DNA of 64,000 nucleotides from Ridgeia piscesae (GCA_025642075.2 JAODUO010000938.1:86001-150000); one strand, 5' to 3'; positions 12,556-25,326 are shown, counted from the first letter of the stretch. Numbers and translations: made by a program. Notes: generated by a model not told the origin, from the sequence alone.

Positions 12556-14678
12556 GACAGAATCAATAGTCATACTTAAGATACTACAATATTTTAAACT
12601 ATAAAAGCTTATTTCGCTACATGTATAGGGACGGAATACATGATGTCCAACTCAGAACTTACCATATCTGCAGCTTTATTTTCTTTCCGCCTAATTCCAC
12701 TGTCTTGATTTTGAAATCAATCCCTGAAAAGAAACAGCAGTAAGTATTGCGCACATTTGGAATATACATGTGCTAAAAAGGGAAAGCATAAGGGCAATTC
12801 TAACATGACCCATGTTACACATTGAGAATAATTATGCAAAATATAAATTTTTCTTCCATATTATTTCAAATGTTTCAATTTTGCCGGTGCAAGTGCAAAA
12901 CTGCTAATTGAAAACATACATTACTGGTCTACAGTTTCTATCAGTAAGTATAGACAGTTTCTTAAATAAACGTGACATTACACGAAAAGGACATGGAAAT
13001 ATTTGATTGAATTTTCTTACATGGTTATTCTGTAGTATTTGTATTGTATAATAAATTCATTTTTTTGCATTTTCAATAGTTAAGATGTGTTGTTAGATAA
13101 CCAAGTTTCAGGAATTTGAAATAAAATACAGATACAGTCATCGTGGAGAGAACAATTGTTTTTTGGGATTATCTTCCACAAGTTGAAACTTGCTTAAGAA
13201 ATACTTGCGTCAACCCAAAAGTAAGGACTTTTTTCTTTTAGATGCCATGCCATCTCTGCAATATCATGCCTAATGGTTACATCTTTTGCACAATTGTAAA
13301 TTGTTAGGACAGGTAAAATTTCCGGGCATGGACACCATACGAAAACCATGACTGGCAAAAATGTTAGCCCTGAATGCAACAAGTGGATGCAAATGACCTA
13401 CTCCCTTTATGCAGAATCAACTTTTGGCCATTTAAAAGTCTTGGGAGATGTGTGTGCATGTGTAGTACTAACTACTGCCTGGGATGAGGAAAAGGGTTGG
13501 CTTCAGGATAAAAAAATGTTGGCCATGCAAGTTAAAAGATTACTTGCTGTTTCATGACAACCATGTCAAAAGACTGGGCAACTAGTTCTAATTTTTGCCC
13601 ACCCAAACTGATATCAGCCTCTCTAAATGACATGTGGATGTGTCTCTAGATAAAGCTGTAAATGTAACATGAAGAATATCTCTGGAGCCAACATGGTTTC
13701 CATATGAACTTTTGAAAGCATTGAAACTGGGAGTCTGTTTTCATATCATTACAGTACTCTCTATCAATCATGGTGTTATTCAACTACCTGGTTGGTATGG
13801 GTGTCCAGTAAGTACTTCAGCGAATCAACGACAGGTTTTACATTTCTGTGTGGGACCTTTTACTTCCCCTGACAGCCTGGCAGAGATGGCAGTTAGAATG
13901 GGAGCCCTGACAACTTCTAACATGCCACTGCCAAGATATTGACAATATTATAGTGGCTACAAAATTGCGCATGTTTTGGAACAGCCCAATCACTACCTGG
14001 CAGCCCCAAAGTTCAAAACTGGGTTCCCCAGTACACAATAATTATTATATTCTCTAGTGTAACCGTTCGACCACTGTGCTCCACTCAAGTCAAGGTATGA
14101 TGTGGTAAACTGCACTGCCAGATCAATGAAAATACAGTGGTCAATTGCTAGACGACAAATAACACAAAACCGACATCATCATCCATATAGGCTGCGTTTA
14201 GAAATTTAGTAATAGCAATGGCAGTACAGGATTGGCACTCACTGCCACGGAATTGCGCGACGCATGAACTTCGGAATACCTAAACTTCGCTGTTTAGTTA
14301 CGGGTACACCACATCTAAATCAAGGGTAGACTGTTGTAAATATTTCTCAAATCAGTGAAACATGAAAATAGTATGTCTTACAAACATAAATGTTATTTAC
14401 CAAGGCAACGAATGAATACGTATTTGCAATGTATTTAAACTACAACCATGCCTAAGATTAAGAAGACAAGTTGAAGTTAAGAAGATGGAAAAGCTCCCGC
14501 CAGCGACAGCTTTTCGGAGAATTATACCATTTAAAAATCATAGCTACCTACCTATGGTAGAAATGAAGGTTGTGTTAAAGGCATCATCGGAAAACCTAAA
14601 TAGTAAACATGTTTTTCCAACTCCCGAATCACCTATTAACAGCAATTTAAACAACAAATCGTAAGTCTTCTTCGCCAT
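9291..14678 (-). CDS. Rab10: Rab10 small GTPase, complete
   Basis: Six exons with matching phases: 14678-14552, 12723-12663, 10973-10835, 10490-10401, 10013-9912 and 9374-9291; 603 nt, 200 residues, the usual Rab10 length. Motifs: P-loop GDSGVGKT 16-23, switch [19 protein letters not shown] 64-69, NKCD 122-125, ETSAK 150-154, and terminal CC 199-200 for geranylgeranylation. The N-terminus [17 protein letters not shown] and the exon 6 start TPxK separate Rab10 from Rab8 and Rab13. Rab10 cycles between GDP and GTP and drives exocytic, basolateral and ER-related membrane traffic on the cytosolic face of vesicles. Introns are 1828, 1689, 344, 387 and 537 nt. The last intron is nearly filled by a 25-bp minisatellite. 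The exon 5 donor is a weak GTTGGT, supported because it alone keeps the frame into the CC tail. The hypervariable tail diverges from vertebrate forms; all nucleotide-binding motifs are intact. Confidence 0.96.
9377..9866 (-). repeat. 25-bp minisatellite filling Rab10 intron 5
   Basis: About 19 units of 25 bp (plus-strand core ACATCAACCACCTGTTACAA followed by CAAGC) with point changes and a few shortened units. It occupies most of the 537-bp intron. On the minus strand each unit ends in CTTGTTGTAACAG followed by GTGG. The true exon 6 acceptor (CTTGTTACAG, ending at 9375) is the last, slightly shortened unit of the array. Confidence 0.9.
12451..12505. other. Near-perfect 25-bp hairpin in Rab10 intron 2
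   Basis: Arms 12451-12475 and 12481-12505 pair at 23 of 25 positions around a 5-nt AAAAT loop. The outer arm begins ATAACTTGAGACTGCC. A (TA)n tract follows directly. It could be a miniature palindromic repeat, the core of a foldback element, or a short structured RNA; the sequence does not decide. Confidence 0.75.
12508..12555. repeat. (TA)n microsatellite
   Basis: TA dinucleotide run in Rab10 intron 2, next to the hairpin. Confidence 0.9.
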
Positions 14679-14760
14679 TATCCTGCCCTTAGGCTGAGGC
14701 TCTCTGTCAATATGGCGGCATATCACCTGATACCTTAGTCTACTTTTAAAATAACATTTT
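14679..14760 (-). promoter_or_regulatory. Rab10 5' leader with ATGGCGGC motif
   Basis: Immediately upstream of the Rab10 ATG on the minus strand. The plus strand carries AATATGGCGGC near 14709-14719, resembling the YY1-type initiator motif common near start sites of housekeeping genes. Inferred from motif similarity and position only. Confidence 0.3.
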
Positions 14761-15321
14761 ACAAAACATTTATTACGACGTGCAATATTTTATTTTTCTT
14801 GCAACTAAGATATTTGATATTTAATTGAAAAAATAATGTTCCTTAAACAACCCCAAACAACATGCCATGCGCATAGCATTAATTATAAAAACAAAGTAGC
14901 GTATGGCATGAATCAAGGTAGATGAGTCACCGAAGCCTGCCACCTGGCGGCAAATATAACACGAGGAACGCCCCCAAACCGTTGCCATAATCTCGAAAAG
15001 GTGACGCCACAATCGCAGTTCAAACAAATGGCGCCATCTGGCGGAAATATAAGGATTCCTAAAACCTGGTTTTCCAGCGCATTCAGTGACTCATCCCCCA
15101 ATATTGAGAACAATAATGAACGTCATGTTACGGAAAAAACTCAACATCCCCGCATCCCCTCGTCTTTCTTACACCATTAGGATTAGCCGACCAAAAGCGG
15201 AGAAATTGACGTCACAGTGGTAGACCTACTTCTCTGGAATTCTTACTTCTCTATAGAATCCAGGCTTCCAGCAGCTCGATCGTGTATGAATATTGTGCGT
15301 GCGTGTGAGTGGTCGAGTGCA
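14761..15321. other. Intergenic, no gene seen
   Basis: No reading frame with recognisable protein similarity. This is sequence upstream of Rab10. Confidence 0.5.
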
Positions 15322-15378
15322 TGAGTGAGTGAGTGAGTGAGTGAGTGAGTGAGTGAGTGAGTGAGTGAGTGAGTGAGT
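15322..15378. repeat. (GAGT)n microsatellite
   Basis: About 14 perfect tetranucleotides. The minus-strand frame reading Ser-Leu-Thr-His is an artefact. The same motif, as its complement (ACTC)n, recurs at 29748-29868. Confidence 0.92.
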
Positions 15379-15639
15379 ATTTCTGTCAAGGGCGACCCCA
15401 CAGACACAGTGTCCTTTAATAGAGCATGTCTGACTGACTATATGCATGAGCAATGGAAATAAGGATAAATAGGCAAGTAAATAAATGCCAAAAACCTAAA
15501 TATTACTATACTACTATTTCAAAACTGCACATGGATATAATATACCGAAAGCGGCCTGTTAGAATCGCGGGCTACTCAGAGGCCCAGGTCGTAATAGTCG
15601 CAATGCCTGAGCGTGTATAAGCATTACGTAAAGTACGTA

Positions 15640-16206
15640 TTATTACATCAATGTAAAAGAGTTAAATAGAGCCGTTAATACACCCGGCCTAGGCCTATAG
15701 ATTATGTTACGATCGTGCTGCTGTAGTTCATCAGTTTTACTGCAAGCCCTTTCAATCGGCGTGCCGTGATGCAGTCCGTGTAGTGAGCCGCTTAGCCAGA
15801 ACAGAACAGAACAGAACAGATACGTGTAGGCTATAACAGCCGTTTTCAACCTAGGCAGGTATATGTCATTTTCCTCGGTCAACCTCGCCCTGAATGTATT
15901 AGTCAATGCGACAAACATGTTTTCGACCGCATTTCACTGGAACGAGCTTTCTTGGAACCGTCAGAAGGCAAGACTTCTTCTAAGAACATGCATGGACGAG
16001 GAAGTTGCTGGAATGTCTTGCTCGATGTTTGCAACAAACGGGTTTGAAATCCACTTGTAAGAAGCTGCTTGCTCATCTGTGCATTCAGGAAAAGCTGTTG
16101 AATTTGTCCAATAAGATGACAGATGCTTAGTAATATAATACTGACATTGAATGACACCGAATTCCACAATTCTCTCCTGAATGAATGCATGCACGCATCC
16201 GTTCAA
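15640..16206 (-). mobile_element. Decayed hAT-type transposase C-terminal relic
   Basis: A minus-strand frame (16206-15961) holds a CTDEQAASYKWISNPF segment. A second frame just downstream reads FVALTNTFRARLTEEN. The order resembles the C-terminal part of hAT transposases of the GTF2IRD2/ZBED5-like type, where an NPF motif is followed by the dimerisation region. The intervening conserved residues are missing or out of frame, so this would be a short dead fragment. Similarity was judged by eye and is weak. Confidence 0.35.
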
Positions 16207-16548
16207 AGATGTCGGCGGTTCTTGAATAGGCCACGTTTTCCTCAGTTTTAACTTTCTTTTGAATGTTTCAATACGTCCATGCTGGTGTTTTTTGCACCTT
16301 ACACAGTAGTATTGAGTGTGTTTGTTTATTTGTTTGTTTGTTTCACTGACTATGTCAGCAAAACAGCTGCATTAATTAAGCAAAAGTTTTCTCATCACTA
16401 AGGTCGCCATGGTGGTCAGGCCTCCTCTTGGAGAGGAAGACAAAACTCCTGTAGTACCGCCTATGGCCGATTCACTGTAAATGCACTGCTATATTATTAT
16501 GCATATTATGGACTATGGCAATCGTAGAATATAATTAATTATTTACGT

Positions 16549-16760
16549 TATTACATTATCTGGCAAATTATTACATTATCAGGCAGGATTTTTTTTAACA
16601 TTATCTGTCAAACTGTATAACATTATCAGTCAGCAAGTTTATTACAGTCATTATCGGGTGATGTTATTATATTATCAGGCAGTTATTACGTTATCAGGTG
16701 TTTTTATTACATTATCGGGCAGTTTTTATGTTAACAGGCGATTATAGTACATTAGTAGTT
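16549..16760. repeat. Diverged tandem array with TTACATTATCNGGCA core
   Basis: Nine or ten copies of an ATTATC(A/T/G)G(G/T)CA core every 19-28 bp, separated by T-rich spacers. The reverse-complement form occurs at 46495-46570, so this is a dispersed family, not a local accident. Confidence 0.75.
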
Positions 16761-16785
16761 GTAAATTACAGTATTATCGTAGTAT

Positions 16786-17700
<915 letters not shown>

Positions 17701-17708
17701 CCTCTAGC
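17701..17708. repeat. Left 8-bp target-site duplication of the hAT element
   Basis: CCTCTAGC, identical to 24089-24096 at the other end of the element. An 8-bp duplication is the hallmark of hAT insertion. Confidence 0.92.
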
Positions 17709-18532
17709 CACGGGCGTCGATCGGTGGGGGACGGTGGGGGGACGCGTCCCCCCTTTTCAGCGTGGGGGACAGCATAGGAATTGCCCCCCCATTTTTCAGT
17801 TCAGAGAAAAAAGTGGGTATATAACTTGACTCACCACTCCCCTGTCTTAAAAGCCGCTACATAGTACTAGTAGCTCGACAATAACCTCGCGATATGCAGT
17901 TCCGACAACCCATTAGAAAATCGACTAGATAAATTGCTTGGCTGGCCATAGCTGCACCTTGTCATTCTATGAATCAGGCAACCAGTTATAGGTCCTCAAT
18001 CTACCCTTCAAAATTACGGTCATTGGGGACGGGCCACGGCCCCGATGGCTATTCCACTGTTGATAGAAAAATTATGATCATAAGACACGCTGTAGCGCTT
18101 TCATTTTTCCGGCGTTATAAACGTTCCGATTTACGTTTCTACGCATGCGCGTTAAATGTAAAACCATCAATGTGCAGCGAAAGAACAAAGCATTTATGAT
18201 ATAAATGTTACGGGTTGTTCTTTAGGGTGTATATAACATCTCAGCAAAGTTATTTGTCGCATATAGGCAAATAGGTTTTGAAGCATGTTTTTCACGCAAG
18301 CGTATATCACGTGACTGTAGTGCGCCATAATCCGTGACAGTGATTTAAACAAATGTAATATTTTATTGTATTGAACGGAATTTTAAGCAACTCTTCACAG
18401 TGATCACTACAGGGGAGTTCGTTTTGCTGCACAATGATGATTTTACATTTATCGCGCATGCGCAGAAACGTCAATCGGAAAGTTTACGCATCTACACTTT
18501 TTGTGTAGGTATATTGTAATCACTTAAATACA

Positions 18533-18642
18533 TCTGCCCTCTGCCCTCTGCCCTCTGCCCTCTGCCCTCTGCCCTCTGCCCTCTGCCCTCTGCCCTCTGC
18601 CCTCTGCCCTCTGCCCTCTGCCCTCTGCCCTCTGCCCTCTGC
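18533..18642. repeat. (CTCTGCC)n 7-bp minisatellite
   Basis: About 15 perfect heptamer copies ending 1 bp before the hAT transposase ATG at 18644. The near-perfect identity of the copies contrasts with the decayed transposase, suggesting recent expansion. Minus-strand Arg-Gly-Gln frames are artefacts. Confidence 0.95.
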
Positions 18643-18643
18643 G

Positions 18644-21600
18644 ATGGATATTAGAAGATTCTCTACTGCTATACGACGCCAAACGGAGGCTCTGTTGCAA
18701 GTAGGGGACGTCGAAGTTGCCGATGAAGCTGTTGGAGAGAAAACATGGAGATACAGTACACCACAAGCAACGTTGCCCATCCTGCCGTCGGTGCCGTACC
18801 AGCCAAGGGACGTCGGCTGCATACCAGTGCAACGCCTCGCTAAGCGAACACTGTCTTTCCAGCGCACGTGGTTTGAAAGCTACCCGTGGCTTTACTTCGA
18901 CGCTGACCTTGGCGGAGTGCTCTGTTTTACATGTGATAAAGCAGCAAGTTTTGACTTGGCCGGCATGGCGCGCTGTTCCGAGAACACATTCATTTCGAAG
19001 GGTTTTTTCAACTGGAAGAAAGCAATTGAGAAATTCAAAAACCAACAAAAGACATCTGCGCACATGATTTCTCATGGCAACCTGAGATTCCGGTCTTCCA
19101 ACACCAACGTTCACGCGCAGTTGAGTGCGCACCACATGGAAGAGCAACGTAAGGTACGCAACGCTCTGATGAAGATTGTGACGACCCTGCAATACCTCAC
19201 GCAGCAGACGCAAACGCTTCCGTGACTTGTTGTATAGTATGTGGAAGTAGCAACACACCAAGAAGGTCACATCTTAGATGTAATTATCGCTCGCACTTAT
19301 TCCTGTGTGGTTGACACTGTCGTGGCTGACCTCATTTCAGATCACTGTGCGGTACATCGCCGCATTGCAATGCGCAAACCTCCTTTTCGAAGAGAACTAA
19401 AGACCTACCGCGATGGAGGTTGTCCAGGTTGACCGTCGACCGGGAAATCTTCACGAACCAAAGAGACATTGTTAAGAAGATGCTTTATACTGCCAAGTCC
19501 GAGTTCTAAGCCAACCAAATTAAGGACCAGGCTGGCAACCCAAAAGCCCTTTTCCGGACAGTGGGTTCTCTTTTGCACACAAAACGACTGCCAGCATTGC
19601 CTAGTGAATACCTGGGCCAATTGCTAGATGAACTCAGCACCTCTATTTCATAGACAAAGTTGATATCATCAGACGCGACCTTGATAACGCTGGCAATTGC
19701 GTAGCTATGCGTCCCGATGAGCCCTGTGGTATTTCCTCGTATCTGTCATCGTTCATGCCTACCATAACTGACGAGATCACCAAATTGGTCAGCAAATCAG
19801 CCTGCAAATCGTGCATGTTGGATCCGATTCCTACTCATCTGCTGAAGGCCAACACCAGTCATCGCTGATATTGTGAACGTGTCGATTGCGACAGGAGTTT
19901 TCCCTTCCGCCTTTAAAAAGATTCTCGTAACTCCGTTCCTGAAGAAAACAACGCTTGATGCAAGCGACGTTAAGACCTATCGTCCAGTGTCAAACCTGTG
20001 TTTGTGTCCAAAATCGTAGAGAAGGTCGGTTGCTCTCCGTTTCTCTAAACATTTGTTAGACAACGATCTATATAAGCAAATGCAATATGCTTATCGTCCA
20101 AACCACAGCACAGAGACAACACTGCTGAGAGTACGCAATGATTTGCCCTGTATTCTAGATGAGCGCAAGGCTGCCATACTAGTGCTACTAGATCTATCGG
20201 CAGCATTCGATACGATCGCTCACACAATCATGTTAACCCGCCTCAGAGATCGGTTTGGAATAACTGCAACATGTCTTGCATGGTTTGATTCGTATTTGGT
20301 GAATCGAAGCCAAAGTATTCAAATGCACGGCAGAATATCCGCGGAACGTCCAGTGGTGTTCGGCGTTCCGCAAGGTTCCGTTCTCGGCCCGCTCATGTTT
20401 ATTTGCTCCACTGCTCCACTCGGTGATATCGCACGTCGACACGGGATAAACGTTCACCTATATGCTGATGACACCCAACTGTATCTCACGTTCAGTCCGC
20501 ACTCAGACGAAGACACAATCCAGGCAGTCACGCGTATCCAAGATTTTGTCGCAGAATTACAAGATTGGATGAATATAAATAAACTTAAATTCAATGCTAC
20601 AAAGACCGACATTATTGTGATGTGCGCGCCACATATAAAGATCAATCTTTCTATGCCGCACACAGAACTTGATGATACCGTTGTGCCAGTGTCCACCGTT
20701 GCCAAGAACATTGGCGTTTTCTTCGATGATGCTCTAAGCATGAATAACCAAGTGCAGAACATTTGTCGCGTAACCAATTTCCATATCCATCGTATTGGAA
20801 AAATCCGAAATCTTCTCGATCGGAAAACAACAGAAATTATGATTCATACTTACGTTACGTCTCGCCTTGACAACTGCCTGCTAGACGGCATTTCCGACCA
20901 TCTTCTTACCAAACTCCAAAGAGTACAAAAAAGCTGCTGCCCGGCTCATAAAAAAACCCACGAAGAAACACGACCACATCACTGCTGTTTTAATCGATCT
21001 TCACTGGCTTCCTATGTTTGATAGATCGAGTACAAACTGTTACTGTTGACGTTTCGAAGGTTTCATGGACTAGCTGCATCATACATAACCGACTTACTAA
21101 TTCCTTACGAACCGACCCGTGCGCTACGCTCCGCGGACGCTCACCTACAGGAAGTTCCACGATGCAGACTACGTACGCAGGGAGAAAAGGCATTTTCGAG
21201 TGCTGCTCCACGCCTCTGGAACAATCTGCCGCTTGCCATGCGGGCCACAGACTCCCTCAGTTCTTTCAAGAAGCAACTGAAGACATTTCTGTTTAAAAGA
21301 GCGTTTTCACTTTAAAAGAACAATTTTATAATATCCGAATATTTTTAATATGTACTTTTTATCAACTATTTTATTATTATTTCTTATTGTAATATAATTA
21401 ACTATTATTTATTTTTAATATCTACTATTTTTAATATCTACTATTTATCAACTATTTTATTATTTATTTATTTATTTTTAATATCTACTACTTTTAGTAG
21501 TATTATTTATTTATATTGAATTTTTTACTGATCTATTTATTTTACAACTACGCCTCTATTTTAATTTTAAGGTAATCTGTAAAGTGTAATGCGCCTCTGA

Positions 21601-23284
21601 ATGGTTTTATTGCTAGAGGCATGGCGTAGACAAATACTGTTATTTATTATTATTTATTATGATTAGCAATACGCGGCGAAGAGGCAAGCGACGGCAACTT
21701 CGCAAAGTTGTTAGAGCTGCGGAGCGGCGATGACGACGTGCTAAACAGGTGGCTGACGCGTACAGCCTCTTACACCAGCGTTACGGCTCAAAACGAGTTG
21801 CTGAAGGTCATGGCACACATGGTGCTGCGAGGTATTTGTAAGAACGTTGGCCATTTTGGGGTAATTGTCGATGGCACCCAAGACGTGCAAGGCGATATGT
21901 AGACGATGCATACCATGTTCACGAGGACTTCCTCGGCCTATACAGCGTATCTGAGACGACTGGTGCCAGCCTCAGCAACATGTCACAAGACGCACTGCTC
22001 AGGCTCAACCTCCCCATGACGCACATGAGAGCGCAAACCTATGACGGAGCCAGCAACATGTCGGGCAAATACCAGGGTTGCCATGCTCTGATGAAGACGG
22101 TACAACCACTGGCGCACTACACGCATTGCGGTGCACACATCACGCACCTGATCTGAGCGAAGGCCATCGAGAGTGCACCATTCCTCCGCGATGCTCAGAA
22201 CCTGGTGCAGGAACTGGGCGTCTTCTACAATTCATCGGGCAAATTCAAGGAAGTGTACCTAGATGAGCACGTCACGGACGACAATCCTGCCCCTTCATCT
22301 CTGAAGCCGCTCTGTCCGACTCGCTGGCTGTCACGTGGGGTTGCCATTAGGGCCGTCCTCGGCAACTTCGCGGACATGCTGGGGGAACTTGGTGAGGCAT
22401 CGTCTACATTTGGTATCAGCACAGCAGCGAGGGCTAACGTCATCCATCGCCTCTTGTCTTCTGCGAAATGTGTATTTGGACTCATGGCGTCTCTCCCGGT
22501 GATCGAGTGCCTCGAAAACTCCAATACAGTGCTACAAAGTGCGGAGACAACTGTTGCCGGGATGTTAGCTGCTGCGTCTGTTGTTCGCAACACCTTCGTC
22601 AACTACGGCGTGACCTTGACATGGAGTTCCACGCGATCTTTGTGCCTGCAACTGACAAGACTCAACAGCTAAACATTGAGCCACTCTCCTTGCCACGCCA
22701 ACGGAAGATTCCGCGACGATATGACGACGGCGACGAACCACACGCGCACACCAGCACTGAACAATTCTTCCGTGTGCAATTCTTGGCAGCAGTTGACAGT
22801 ATTCTGGCTAACATCGACGCTTTCTTCACATCTACGGACTTGACCTCGTACAAGGTGTTGTCCGACATGCTGACCAGCGGAGTTGTAGACGAAGACGTTG
22901 TTTCCCGATGCCCGGAACTCTCAGAGTCACTACGACAGGAGCTGACCTTCTTCTGCCGACAGTACGAGCACTCCAGTGTGGACAAAGTGCGTCTCACGTT
23001 TCGCGACATGGTCCCAGAGGTGCGAATTTGTTTCCACAAGTGGCAACCCTGCTTCGTCTGCTTCTGGTGTCGCCTGCAAGTTCGTGCTCTGCCGAGCGTT
23101 CGTTCAGCGCACTTCGCCGGATGAAACCGTGGCTCCGGAGCACGATGACTCAGCAGCGTCTCAACCATGTGATGGTCTGTCATGTGCACAGAACTCGTCT
23201 TGCCGAGTGCTCACCACGAGACATTGCAGCCGAGTTCGTGGACGGATCGAGTGATACGAGGCGCAGTGTATTTGGCCGGTTTTA
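18644..23284 (+). pseudogene. hAT transposase with TTF zinc finger, interrupted
   Basis: The N-terminal part (18644-19219) carries a TTF-type zinc-binding region: GGVLCFTCDKA, then a GFFNWKKAIEKFKNQQKTSAH-like stretch. The frame would continue in phase at 21666 (AIRGEE...) after the LINE. The middle part has the DGTQDV and QTYDGASNMSGKYQG motifs of ZMYM1-like hAT catalytic regions. The C-terminal part has CSAERSFSALRRMK, the hAT dimerisation domain. Defects seen: the LINE insertion, a frameshift near 21895, a stop near 22155, and frameshifts near 22600 and 23030. The family cuts and pastes DNA through an RNase H-like fold. This copy cannot make an intact enzyme. Confidence 0.9.
19220..21665 (+). 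mobile_element. CR1/L2-type non-LTR retrotransposon, 5'-truncated
   Basis: It begins in the last part of the endonuclease domain (the THQEGHILDVIIAR and SDHCAVH motifs) and continues into reverse transcriptase: AFDTIAH near 20210, GVPQGSVLGP near 20370, and the catalytic LYADDTQLYL near 20460. The C-terminus (FHGLAASYI, then LWNNLPLAMR and FKKQLKTFLF) is typical of CR1/L2 elements. The 3' end is a TATTTATT-type tail. Frameshifts at several points and the missing 5' half make it dead. No clear target duplication is present, which is common in this clade. It is inserted in the same orientation as its hAT host. Confidence 0.88.
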
Positions 23285-23945
23285 AAACACCGTCGACTAT
23301 AGTTGAGGCAATGCCGTCTGTGATGCCATTGCTCTAGCTGATTCGTGACGCATTGTCTAACACATTTATAGATACACTTTATATGCCCTGGCAAATATTG
23401 CAGATATGATTACTGTCTGTGTGGTGTGATTATGTGCTTGTGTGCTTGTGTATTCATCGGTGCAATATTGTGCAACTTTCGTAACCATGTACACAGCATC
23501 AACTGTTACGTGTTTGTAAAAATGGACGGTATGGTAGCGTCACATTATTTGCAGCCACATATTAGATTCAGTAGGCCTAGCTCTGACTTTAGCTTACACA
23601 TGGCGATACGTTACTCATTGTACAGTGTACAGTTCGGTACCGTTACAACAGCGACACTAGTGCACCTGTTTATAGAGTTACTGATTTCTTGATTCCATGA
23701 CATTGGAACCTGAGCAACGGGGTCACCAAAACAAAAATGTCTAGTTTTTACTTGTGCTGGAATTAAAGATTTCACTAATGAAATGATATTGTTTGTCCAT
23801 ACCTTTCTACAATCATAGATTCATATATACGTAGACAACATAATTAGTTTAAATACCCTACAATAAACGCCTTTGTTTATTTTAGAATTAGCAACAATAA
23901 ATAAATTAGTTTTATAATTACCAAAACTTTGTCGCTAAACTGTCG

Positions 23946-23949
<4 letters not shown>

Positions 23950-24012
<63 letters not shown>
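23950..24012. repeat. (TA)n microsatellite
   Basis: TA dinucleotide run close to the right terminus of the hAT element. Confidence 0.92.
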
Positions 24013-24014
<2 letters not shown>

Positions 24015-24088
24015 GTACTTACATACATGTATATGTATATATTAAATCAACTGATCCACCCACTTTTAAGACCGGATGGACGCCCCTG

Positions 24089-24096
24089 CCTCTAGC
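24089..24096. repeat. Right 8-bp target-site duplication of the hAT element
   Basis: CCTCTAGC, identical to 17701-17708. Confidence 0.92.
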
Positions 24097-24189
24097 TAGC
24101 TGTCTTCTTGTTTTCATGTAATTTTCGCGTTACAACCAACGTAGGGTTTATTATGATGTTTATTTAATTATCTATAAAAGGGGTGACTG

Positions 24190-24690
24190 TGGTATGTTGC
24201 GTTTATATAACGCATTCGTGCGCCGAGTCGAACTATACAACGCGGATGCAATTCCGCCTATTCAGTGGGATTCACTGGCCACAGAGTATAAGAAAGCGAA
24301 GTTGTATGAACCGTGTCAGTGCCGACAAATAAGCGTAGATGTGAATGACATCAATGACATGCGATGGCGCCTCTTTGGCCATTTCTTACATTTGGACGAG
24401 ATTTAATGAGTCGACAAACCAAGCAATGTCGTCCTACTTACAAACGGATGGATTCCTTGGTTATCGCGACCGACCCACAACAAGCCTCCCCAGGACCCAC
24501 AACAACGACATGCAGCAGATCGACCTGGGCCGACAGCTGCATCGGATCGCTATAAAGGAAATTATGTGGCGCAAACTACACAGAACAATGTAAGAGAAGC
24601 GTTGTAAGCGGCCGTAGGATGATGTGCTCGCACAAACTGGCTGCTGAACACTTTACACTTGTAATAATAATAATTATTATTATTATGATA
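24190..24690 (+). mobile_element. LINE 3'-end fragment
   Basis: Two overlapping frames carry the C-terminal pattern of non-LTR polyproteins: DINDMRWRLFGHFLHLDE, then after a frame change NQAMSSYLQTDG and a GRPRT-like RDRPTTSLPRTHNNDM. It ends near an (ATT/TAA) tail at 24660-24690. The clade cannot be assigned from so little sequence. Confidence 0.55.
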
Positions 24691-24859
24691 TAGTTTGTAC
24701 CTACCCATCGAATCTAAACACGTGTATTATTTTTCGTTTTCACTAAGATTCCAATAACAGACGAACAAAACGTGCTTTACGATTCTTTCACACAACAATT
24801 AGTCTCGTTTTTAATTCGTGGTACGCAAAGCCATTGGGTGGATTTGCTAGCCTGAAAGA

Positions 24860-24987
24860 ACGTTCCGCGTTTTCACGTTCTGTTTCTCTTACGTAATAAA
24901 TAAGCCACGTTCAAGCAACGTCACAACGTTTCCTGCCCCGACGCGTCGTAGCAACGTGTCGGAGCAGACGACGGCGACGCCGCGAGG
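24860..24987 (+). promoter_or_regulatory. CpG-rich putative promoter of the exonuclease gene
   Basis: GC- and CpG-rich stretch (CGACGCGTCGTAGCAACG and CGACGGCGACGCCGCG) directly upstream of the ATG at 24988, in an AT-rich neighbourhood. No TATA box is seen. Confidence 0.4.
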
Positions 24988-25326
24988 ATGGAGCGGGTGT
25001 TGCGCTTAGCGGCGCGAGTCGTCTCGGCGAACAAGTCTGTGGCCACGCGAACACCGCCGACACTGACAGTCCCGTGTGTGACGACCGCGACAAAGCTGTG
25101 TCCATCGTTACGTCACGTCCACTGTGATCGCCAGCGGCTCTCGGGCACCGGTCAACAGCTTAATCGCCGCTTCGTCATTCGCCTTCACTCAACGTAGTGG
25201 TCACTTTGTATTATGCGCGCACACGCGCAAACGCGCGCACGCGCGTACGAACACACACGCACACGCACACGCACACGCACACGCACACGCACACGCACAC
25301 GCACACGCACACGCACACGCACACGC

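Larger units (their letters stand above)
17709..24088 (+). mobile_element. hAT DNA transposon (ZMYM1-like) with nested LINE
   Basis: The ends are defined by short imperfect terminal inverted repeats (left CACGGGCGTCGATCGG, right complement CAGGGGCGTCCATCCGG) inside a perfect 8-bp target duplication. The interior encodes a TTF-zinc-finger hAT transposase of the type annotated as ZMYM1-like, split by a LINE at 19220-21665. Without the LINE the element would be about 3.9 kb. A 7-bp minisatellite abuts the transposase start, and a (TA)n tract lies near the right end. The transposase is broken, so the copy is not autonomous. Confidence 0.93.
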
